The notes below the pieces were generated by a model. The model saw only the letters and a list, made by a program, of their open reading frames with translations, was not told the origin of the DNA and made no database searches. Both the position numbers and the translations under genes were made by a program. DNA of 64,000 bases from Anaeramoeba flamelloides (Eukaryota > Metamonada > Anaeramoebidae): contig JANTQA010000063.1 in the NCBI GenBank assembly GCA_027625915.1, positions 2,604,001 to 2,668,000 of the forward strand. Direction: 5' to 3'. Positions within the stretch are counted from its first letter, which is position 1, and every line of letters begins with the position of its first letter. Below are positions 56,082 to 64,000 of this stretch, piece by piece.

Positions 56082-57179
56082 AGTTATTGAAAGTTTTTTT
56101 TTGGAAAGTGGCTTTGGGATTGTTAAAAATGGTTGTACCCCAAAACAAAAATTCTTTTGAGTCAAGAAATTGAAGATCCACAATTTATTGTTTTGGGAGA
56201 AAGGTTTGCTAAAAGTCTCAATAGAAAACCAAAATTTTATTGGTGTCAAAAAGGTTGTTATTGGTTGACACAAGATTAGTAAATTGGGTTTTTTGACTCA
56301 TAGTGTTTTAGTTAGAAATGGGGAATTGAAGATCAGTTACAAAATGTTTTGTTTCAAATATATTTTTTTTTTCGTTAGTGATATACTTCCATGTTCAATT
56401 CTGGCTATTGTATGAGTTTTAAGTTTTATAAGAAACTCAAGATCTAATTGAAATTTTTTTTCTAGAAAAGCTTTTCAAATTGGATTTACAGAATACTTTG
56501 GAATGTGTTGACAGTTATTGGTCTGGGAAGAAGACGTCTTGAAAATTCTTTATTCCACACTTTATTAAAACTTAAAAGTAATGAATGAAAAGTTTTAATT
56601 CAACAAGTCCACACTTTATTAAAACTCAAAACTTTAAAAAAGTTTTAATTTTCTCTCTTTTAATTAAAAATAAGTTTTCACTTTTTAAAAATAGCTGTAC
56701 GATTCTCTGATTTTTTTATTTTACTTGTTTTTTGGACATATATGTTCTTTAAGTTTCTTTTTTTTTAAGTAAACCAGACTTGTTTCCTTCTAAGAAAATT
56801 GAAATGTGTCTCTGATCATGTTTCTGTTTGGAAAATTTCCTTTTCACTTTTTATTTTTTACTTGATTTTGTTGGCTGAATTTAACCAATTTGTTAAAGAT
56901 GTGATACAAAATAATAAGTTGTGGTTCTTTTTTTGTAAAGATCTATAAATTAATTGATAAAAGAAATCGACAACAACCAATAAATCTTGAATAAACATGT
57001 TATGAGTTTCTTAAAGTTTTTCTATTAAAAAAAGGGATTCTTAAAATGAAAGATTGAATAAAACATTTTTTCTTAAAAATAAGGTTTATTAATCTGGAAA
57101 TGCTTTCTTCAAGAAAGAAAAAAAAAATTTTTATAAATAATTGCGAAAATAACTAATTAATTTAAACAAATTCAATTCA

Positions 57180-57330
57180 TAATTTAAAATTTACATAAAA
57201 TATCAAGGATTTAACCTTCAAAATCGATTTTCTTTGAGGTACCCAATTGAATACCGAATTAGATGCTATATTGGGAAAGAAGTAAGAAAAAGCATGGGTT
57301 TTATTTGTTATATACTCTATATTCTCTGTG
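57180..57330. repeat. solo arm fragment of the 36.8-39.9 kb element family
   Basis: AATTTAAAATTTACATAAAA, CTTCAAAATCGATTTTCTTT, AATACCGAATTAGATGCTAT and AAGAAGTAAGAAAAAGCATG follow the order of the right arm near 39700-39830. No partner arm nearby. Confidence 0.5.
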
Positions 57331-57732
57331 GACCCTTATTTTTAGCTATTAGGTGTTTTTTTTTGTAGGAAATCTATTACCAGGTTTGGAGGGGGGGTAG
57401 CCAGGTTCCTTCTTCTTCAAATTTAATTGTTTTTTTATTGAATAGTTGAAAGAATTTGTCTAATACATCGAAATAACTCAATATTCATTTGGGTACAAGA
57501 ATTTCATTAATGATGAATTTTAATTACGGGATAACTACACTTTCTTAACTTAAAAGAATGTTCGGTCAAGAAAATAAGTTTTATTTTTAATATTTAGGTT
57601 TATTTTTTCGAAATTAGACATTTAACAAAATTATTTTTCATATTCAAAATTTGAAATTTATCTTGAGAAATTTAGATGTTTAAAATCCTCGTATTACTCT
57701 GATTTGATACTTCATCTATAAATAACCTTACA

Positions 57733-57749
57733 GGGGGGGGGGGGGGGGG
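57733..57749 (+). repeat. 17-base poly(G) run
   Basis: An uninterrupted run of 17 G in otherwise A/T-rich intergenic DNA. It could form a G-quadruplex or be a slippage-expanded tract. Confidence 0.95.
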
Positions 57750-59422
57750 ATATACAGGTACTTCAGTATTAATAGAAAATAAGTGTAGCAACAGGTAAAA
57801 AAACAGCTTTTGTAAATTTTCCTAATTGTATTAAAGGATTCCAAGATATGTATCCAAGAATTATAAGGATAATTGTATTTTGGTTTTATTCAATAACAAT
57901 CTTTAATGAATTTCATTCAACAATTGAGGAATTTTTCAGTGAATTCTTCATCAAATTTGATCAAAATTTATCAAAGTATATTAAAAGGATATTTTATTAA
58001 AATTCTAAAGCCTTATTTTGTTTTTTCCGGAATTGATTGAAATTTAAAAGCAAAATTCAATGATTTCTTATACATATTGTACTTTTGTGATATTCCAAAA
58101 TATTTTATTATAAAAAAAAATACTTCAAAGCACAACTCCAGTATTATTTTTTTTTACAATTTAAATTCCACAAGATTCATCATTCAAAAAACTTTATTTA
58201 ATTCTTGTATATCTTTTTGAACTAAATAATTTTTTATTTGTTTGAATTTATCATATTCCCGCCATTTTGAGAAACCAAGAAAAATTCAAGAAAAATTAAG
58301 GGGTATAAATAACAAAAAAAAAAAAAGGGGGGGTTAGGAGATGAAAAGGAAAGATCACTACAATTTTTATTTAAAGGGTCAGACCATATTATTAAAAATA
58401 ATTTTTTAAAATGAAAAAAAAACAAATTATAATTTTTATAAGTTCCTAATAACAATCAAAAACTAATCAAATTACAAAACGTGGTCAATCTATAAAAATC
58501 AAAAATCAAGAAAATAGTAGATTTTTAAAAAAAAGTGCCAAAGAGAGAGAAACTCAATTTTGAATTGAATGGTTAAAATATATAATATTGAAAACAACTC
58601 TTTTTGTTTTGAGGAGTCGCTCTTTAACGCTTTTTACAAGATCTAATAGAGTTTTTTTTTGAATTTTTTACTATTCTCGAAATAAATCATTTTAATCTCA
58701 AGAATGTTACGAAATTCTTACTTTGTCAAATCTAGAGCATTACAATCTAAACCCAAATTAGATTAAAAGGAATTAAATTGACTCTGTAAGTTTAGAAAAC
58801 AAGTTATATTAAATTGAAGAAATTTATGACTTTGGAAATTTACAAGTAGAAACTAGCTATTTTTTTTTTTAAACTTTGGATTTTTTTGGAATTTAGAAGA
58901 AATTCGAAACTTTTTTTTGTTGATTGAATTTTTTGACAAACGAGATCTCAAAATTTTCTATTTGATTTTTGAATTTTATGAATCAAAAGAAGGGTAATTT
59001 ATAATACAGTTTTTGGGCACCAATTAACTCCTTTTAGAATGGAACAAATCTGGGGTGTATGACTATACCCTTAAATTCCTTTTTCAATAAAAAAAACAAG
59101 TTAATTTTTATCCACTTTAAAAGCCCCCAAAAAAGAAATTTTACCTAAAGACAAATAAGTAAACTGATTGGTAAAACTAGTGATTGAACAAATTCACAAA
59201 AGGAAATACTGATTGATCTAAATATTTTCTTAAAACCTGATTTATAAAAGTAAATACAACATAAATTCTTGAAAACAATTAAACTTTCCCCATGAAATTT
59301 ATCGCCCTTTGAGTTCCAAACCTCAGTAGCACATCTCAAACCGAAAAACAAAAATCGAAAAACTGGTAATTATCATCATTTTTTTTAATTCTGAAATAAA
59401 AAAACCGTTCTTTTTTTTTTGG

Positions 59423-60355
59423 ATGAATGAAACAAAAATAAGCCTTCGCACAAAGTATTTTCAAACGACAAAAAGTCTTGAATTATCACAAACAAGAAGA
59501 AGGGAGCTCTTTCTAAAAACACAAGAAGAAAGGCGAACAGATCAATTTGAGAAATTAAGAGAATCGATTGTTGGGAAAATCTTGAAGGAAAATAATGAAA
59601 CGAAGCTGAACAAAAACAAAAAAAAGGTGAGTAAGACTGCAAAGAAATACGCAAACCAATTAATCCTTCCAGAAATCCTCGAGGAAGTTCCTTCGAAAAT
59701 GTTAACGGAATACTTTGCTGTGCCCTATCCAAAGCAATCAAAAAGGTGTCTTGTGATTGCAAACCGGGGACACACAATCAGCAGGAATCTTGACGGAACA
59801 ATGATTGAAGACTTTCAATCTGCGCTGCCTGGAGGATCCTTTTCAAACCGATTATCTCGAAACCCTAAAATATATTGTGTTTTGGACTGCCTCAGAGTTG
59901 AAAGCGTGATTGGAAAGAAGCAGAATAACAGTAATTACATGAATAAGGATTTAACAAATTTTGAGAATGAAAAACAAGATGAAGAACAAGAAGAAACAGA
60001 AAAGGAGACAAAAGAAATCACTTACTATGTTTTGGATTTGATGTCTTGGAATGGTGTGAACTATTTTAAAGCTACTGCTGAATTTAGATTTTTTTGGTTA
60101 GAAGTGAAATTACAAGAAGAAGGAGAAGGCATTACAAAAGTCTCAAAAAAGAATACTTACCCTTTTGTCGCTTTACCCCACAAACACTTATCAATTAAGA
60201 ATTTAAATGATATCAAAAATAATAATTCTGATGAGTGTGAAGGGATTTTATTTTATCATTACCAATGTCTATATTTACCCGACAATAATCCTTTGGTTTG
60301 CTATATCCTTTTTGACGAAATTCAGGAATTAATCGATAATATTGAAAAATTATAA
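59423..60355 (+). CDS. SNUPN: snurportin-1 (m3G-cap snRNP import adaptor)
   Basis: Intronless, 310 residues (human 360). Residues about 8-50 form an importin-beta-binding segment (TKYFQTTKSLELSQTRRREL, then EERRTDQFEKLRESI) matching human QYKSKYSSLEQSERRRRLLE...RLDYVNHARRLA. The cap-binding domain begins with KKYANQLILPEILEEVPS (human KHYANQLMLSEWLIDVPS) and contains RCLVIANRGHT, the LPGGS turn, YYVLDLMSWNG and FRFFWLEVKL (human FRFYWMHSKL), then EGILFYHYQCLYLPDNNPLV. The aromatic residues that stack on the trimethylguanosine cap in the human protein have counterparts in the two tryptophan segments. The protein carries capped spliceosomal snRNPs into the nucleus with importin-beta. An E/Q-rich insert (about residues 178-196) replaces a short loop, and the long C-terminal tail of the human protein is absent. 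The start is the first ATG, 20 bp after a stop-rich leader. Confidence 0.93.
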   Translation: MNETKISLRTKYFQTTKSLELSQTRRRELFLKTQEERRTDQFEKLRESIVGKILKENNETKLNKNKKKVSKTAKKYANQLILPEILEEVPSKMLTEYFAVPYPKQSKRCLVIANRGHTISRNLDGTMIEDFQSALPGGSFSNRLSRNPKIYCVLDCLRVESVIGKKQNNSNYMNKDLTNFENEKQDEEQEETEKETKEITYYVLDLMSWNGVNYFKATAEFRFFWLEVKLQEEGEGITKVSKKNTYPFVALPHKHLSIKNLNDIKNNNSDECEGILFYHYQCLYLPDNNPLVCYILFDEIQELIDNIEKL

Positions 60356-63300
60356 ATAACTTTTTGATTTTTTTTTTTTTTTTTTATTTTAATTTAGATG
60401 CTTTTTAAAAAAGTCAATAATTACGAGCGTTTCAATTCTTATATCCATTTCATAATCAGTGTGCCCAAGTAGTTGGCCAAAATAAATGGAATTAAGCTTC
60501 TTTTCTAAGAATTGATATTGAAAATAAAAGATTAAAAGATCGCAATTTTAAAATTATAAATAAGCTCATGATTATAAACATTGGCCACTAATAGAATTCA
60601 AGATTTTTTTTCAAGGTGAAGTTAAGATAAAATTAAGTTAAACACAATACTCCAGCATTTTAATAAAAATTAAAGACCTTTTAAATCCAAAGGTACCAGT
60701 ATTTAAAAAAAAAAAAAATGAAATATCTAAGATCTTGAAAAAATATTTTTTTGTAATTTGTGTTTTGGTTTAGAATAACAAATGAGTAAACAACTTTTAA
60801 GGGAGAAGCCACGGTAAAGGAAAATTTTTCACTTTTTTGCAATTCTGAAGAGGATCAGAAAATAACCATTTTTTACTCTGGTTGTACCTCATTGATTTTT
60901 ATTATTTAAAGTGCTTCATTCATTAGATTTTTTAAATTTTTTTTTCAATGTCTCAAAGAAATTGCCACAATAGAATGTTGAGTTGAATTGCAAAAAATAG
61001 TGTTTTGAATGTTGAATAACTTATCTTTTATCCTTCTCTGAACATTCTATTGTAGCATTTAATTTTTTCATTTTTAATCTTTTTTCATCATTTTTGAGAT
61101 TTTTTTTAATCATTACAAGATAAAGCAATTAGAAATATTTTTTTATTAGTGGCATTTGGGATTAATGGATTTTGTTTAAAAAGAACAACAACATTACAAT
61201 TGAAAGAATCATAACAGGAAACATAAATGGGACTTAATTAGCTAGAAGGATTCCAAAATTAGAATAATTAAGTCAAATTATTACAGTTGGGATTTTAAAT
61301 CGTAGGGTTTGGTGGAATTGGAGAAGTGAATATGATTAGATGTTATCAAAGTTTAAACCACAAAATAGCCATAAGTTTTATTCAAAGAATCTGAAATTAT
61401 CTTCTCCCAAAATTAAAACTAAACCCTAATCCAAAAATTTGGCCACATCAGAAAATCAAAAATAGGAAAACAAAAACTCAATTTATTATATTTTCCCAAA
61501 CGTAATATAAAACCACATTTAAATAACATAGTATTAATGGTTTTTTAAGTATTATTTTCATCTAAATATAAGAAAACAATATAAAATAAAAAATCAAAAC
61601 AAGTGTATCCAAAATAAATGAAACGAGCTGAAATGAAAGAGTTTGAACAAAAAATATATTGGTAGATTTGTTAAAATTACACCAACAATGGTTGATCGAT
61701 CAAATGATAAGATACCATGCACCCGTTGTATGTGGATTTTTCAATTTTTGAAACTCAACACTAACATTCTATCAACCATCTATAAAAAATTTCAGATCTA
61801 ACTAAACAGATTTTGCAACTGAAAAATTGAAAAGGAAAACAAAAACAAAAAAGACAAAAAATGAAATAGTTTGTTGAATTAAAATTAATTTCGAATTGGA
61901 TGTAAATCATGTTATTGTTATTTTTTCAACTGTTTAAACTGTGTCCAAATTAATGGAATTAAGTTTATTTTAATATAAAAATAATAAAAAAAAAAAACTA
62001 TTTTATCAATATAATCTCAATTTTTTTATTGTTAAACATTACTAAAAAAAAAAAATATCAAATAATTTTTTTAAAAAAATTTTTAGAGAATCTACGATCA
62101 CACGTCACTAAAATAAAATGTTCTTATCTCATCTCTCTCAAATTTTTATCATGTCTTATTGTGTAGCTACTCCCTTAAAGAATTTAATAATTATATCTAT
62201 TTTTTTTTTTTTTGAAATCAAAAACTACATATATTTTTAAAATAAAACAAAAAAGTTTAACTATTATTTTTATTAACACTTGAGTTAATTCTTGATAATT
62301 TTGTTAGGAATTTTTTGTTTTAAGTTGGATAGTATTATTTTTGAAAAAAAAATAAAGATTTTGATAAAATTTTTAAATTTCAATATCTTTCAAATTAAAT
62401 TTCAACACTAGAATAAATATCAAAAAATATTATTAAATGTGTTGAATATTGATAAAATTTGTATTAAATTTTTTTAAAAGAAAAACAATTTTTTAAAGAT
62501 AAATTATAAAAGTTTTCGAATTTTAAATAATCCCATTTTAATATGTCCTTAATAAAAAAAACACTATTTGTTTCTGATTAATATTTTTCGAAATATAGCT
62601 TATAACTTAATTCAATTAACTCCTGGGATAATTTTTTTTTAGACTAAAAAAACTCCCAACTTTTGAATATCGAAAATATTTTTTTGAAATTACTTGGCAC
62701 TTTTTTATTTTTTTTTTGATGAATTGGGGTTGAGAAAATTTTGAAATCAAAGAATAAGTTAATATATTAAATTAGAATGCTTTTGCAGAGAATTTATCTT
62801 TATTAAATAACTTTTTTTTTTAAATTTTAATATTTAAAAATAATAAGAATATTTGAAGACCAAATTATTCCCTTTTGTGAAAATAAAATACCCATAATTT
62901 AGAATTTTGTTTAGTAAATGAGTTAAAATAAGATATTGTATCTAAAAATATACATAATTTCAAGTTTGAATTCAATGATTTTGGCAAAAAATGTTTTCAA
63001 GAAAAAGTTAAATTCAAACTTTATTTATTTTAATTTTATCATTTTGTTTTTTTAATTTTTTTAATGGGGGGTATTTTATCAGTTTTCAATTTTTAGTGTT
63101 TTTTGGGTTGTGGGGACATATTAAACAATTTTTAAATATTCTTGACATTTCCAAGCATAATATTTAATATGAAATTTACTCTAAATTAATCTAGAGCCAG
63201 TTTTAATAAATTATAATTTGTTATTTCTAAATGAATATTTCATTATCTTTTTAGAAAATTCTAAATTTTCTGCTAAATATTTACATCAAGGATTTTATTT

Positions 63301-63591
63301 TTTTTGGGTTTATATATTCTTTGATGAATTAAAATTTTTTCTGACTCAAATTTTTATTTTTTTTTGTCATATATTTGAGAATGGGTATTTTTTTTTCAAA
63401 ATTCCGTTACTTTTGTTCTACAAATATCAATTTATTATAATATTTTTGATTCAAATTACAAATAATTCATAAAATAATTCACTAATGAATATACTTACCA
63501 AAACATTTCTAATTTTAAATCATTATCGGGGTATTTTTATCAAAGATGAAATCGATTTATTAAATTTCCGTTTACCTTTTTATAAAGATTT

Positions 63592-63594
<3 letters not shown>
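60356..63594. other. intergenic stretch with Tc1-type solo ends, no gene seen
   Basis: Near 60460-60500 and 61925-61970 are AACTC-related ends (complement of AGCTTAATTCCATTTATTTT...GGGCACACTG; AAACTTAATTCCATTAATTT). Both point the same way, so they are not a pair, and no transposase motif was found between them. The rest is A/T-rich. Confidence 0.45.

Positions 63595-63635
<41 letters not shown>
63595..63635. repeat. (TA)n microsatellite, about 20 units
   Basis: Uninterrupted TA dinucleotide run of about 41 bases. Confidence 0.95.
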
Positions 63636-63639
<4 letters not shown>

Positions 63640-63950
63640 CTTTATCTAACTTAGTTCCTAAATATTTTATTCCAATAAATAGTTTTATTTTAGACTTTTA
63701 TCAATATTTGATTTCATTTCAAATTCTTAGATAATTTTATAAGTTATGATTAATTTTTTGTCAATTTCTGAGATTATTCGTTCAATAGAAAAAATCAAAT
63801 GATTGAATATCATTTGAAAATCTTTAATAAGATCTTTAATTATTTATGTTAAAAGACGAATGATAAATTCTAATACCAAAGTAGGGGTATACTTTAAAAA
63901 AGAATAATCAGAAATATATCAATAAAATAATTTTGGAGGTAAATTTTAAT
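63640..63950 (-). mobile_element. decayed LINE reverse-transcriptase fragment
   Basis: Reading the minus strand with stops ignored gives FQMIFNHLIFSIERIISEID, then KKLI-TYKII-EFEMKSNIDKSL and LFIGIKYLGTKLDKEL, which follow the catalytic region of the LINE at 22.3-22.6 kb (QMFADDLILIIKGNMNQINEK, QFGLKPNEDKTE, IKYLGIYLEK). The catalytic aspartates are lost. The fragment may extend beyond the window edge. Confidence 0.6.
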
Positions 63951-64000
63951 TTTTATCTTTTATGCTATTTAATCAAGGGTATATTGTACTAATATTTTAC

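Larger units (their letters stand above)
52784..56697. mobile_element. 3.9 kb foldback element with >1 kb near-identical arms, TA-flanked
   Basis: Left end TA|CAGACATTTCAAAAAAGTG, right end reversed TA|CAGCTATTTTTAAAAAGTG (flanking TA at 52782-52783 and 56698-56699). The left arm runs to about 53880, the right arm from about 55148. Stretches compared by eye (for example 53160-53370 against 56090-56300) differ at about one base, so the arms are young or kept alike by gene conversion. Short frames are mirror images in the two arms and show no transposase motif. The loop contains three family C MITEs, and the right arm has an extra 450 bp insertion (55631-56081) absent from the left arm. Confidence 0.85.
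56700..59422. other. intergenic stretch, no gene seen
   Basis: Contains an arm fragment of the 36.8-39.9 kb element (57180-57330), a 17-base G run (57733-57749) and smaller G runs near 57391 and 58327. A minus-strand frame at 59145-59351 lacks recognisable features. The 5' flank of snurportin (59350-59422) is A/T-rich. Confidence 0.55.

Noticed and set aside
53194-56273. Two ORFs encoding the same peptide (MCQPITTFLTPIKFW...) on opposite strands
   Set aside because: They are mirror images in the two arms of the foldback element; near-identity of the arms explains the matching peptides, and no transposase or other domain is visible.
59385-59777. 130-residue minus-strand ORF over the snurportin start
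   Set aside because: Antisense shadow of a gene whose homology is clear along its full length.
63218-63472. 84-residue F/I-rich plus-strand ORF
   Set aside because: Low-complexity frame in poly(T) DNA with no motif or homologue.
1-64000. CRISPR arrays, operons and prokaryotic signals
   Set aside because: Spliceosomal introns and eukaryote-only proteins (snurportin, RAD6, CacyBP) show this is nuclear eukaryotic DNA; no regularly spaced direct repeats of CRISPR type were seen.
1-64000. LTR retrotransposons, retrovirus-like or Polinton-like elements
   Set aside because: No paired direct long terminal repeats and no capsid, integrase or envelope-like translations were noticed; the reverse-transcriptase pieces belong to non-LTR LINEs.

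Overview
The window is nuclear DNA from a microbial eukaryote. It is extremely A+T rich, full of homopolymer runs, with small genes carrying short GT-AG introns (about 70-180 bp) and compact exons that stand out by being less A/T-biased. The two largest genes encode RCC1-BTB-BTB-MYND and LRR-BTB-BTB proteins. This BTB-heavy style, the intron style and the base composition suggest a free-living amoeboid protist, most likely an anaeramoeba-like anaerobe. That placement is an inference from gene style, not from a marker gene. TAA is used as a normal stop at conserved C-termini (RAD6, CacyBP), so the code looks standard.

Layout. 0-1.1 kb: 3' end of a decayed LINE. 2.5-9.3 kb: a divergent pair, CacyBP/SIP (minus) and a RAD6/UBE2A-type E2 (plus). 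The last E2 exon lies 4.5 kb away, beyond an intron filled with nested inverted-repeat elements and a Tc1-type fragment. 12.3-13.8 kb: an FAD-dependent NADH oxidase-like gene, frame intact but with two in-frame stops. 13.9-31.7 kb: mostly repeats, with a small two-helix membrane protein (19.4 kb), a LINE fragment (21.4-22.6 kb) and an unrecognised 179-residue ORF (25.3 kb). 31.8-32.9 kb: a basic, probably nuclear, unknown protein. 34-42 kb: LINE and MITE territory, including a 3.0 kb long-TIR element (36825-39871) whose loop carries two identical-core box C/D snoRNA candidates with an 18S-directed guide like vertebrate U43/SNORD43. 43.2-45.2 kb: RCC1-BTB-MYND gene. 47.6-48.7 kb: decayed Tc1 transposon. 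50.5-52.7 kb: LRR-BTB gene. 52.8-56.7 kb: a 3.9 kb foldback element with near-identical arms and a cluster of small TA-flanked MITEs. 59.4-60.4 kb: snurportin-1. 60.4-64 kb: transposon ends and a decayed reverse-transcriptase fragment.

How the genes relate. CacyBP/SIP (a bridging subunit of Siah-type ubiquitin ligases in animals) and the RAD6-type E2 share a 236 bp intergenic promoter and both act in ubiquitin transfer. Snurportin-1 imports capped snRNPs. The two BTB proteins share a C-terminal tandem-BTB plan and may be substrate-adaptor or scaffold proteins. Most of the remaining sequence is made of non-autonomous TA-flanked, CAG-ended or AACTC-ended inverted-repeat elements of Tc1/mariner type, often nested.
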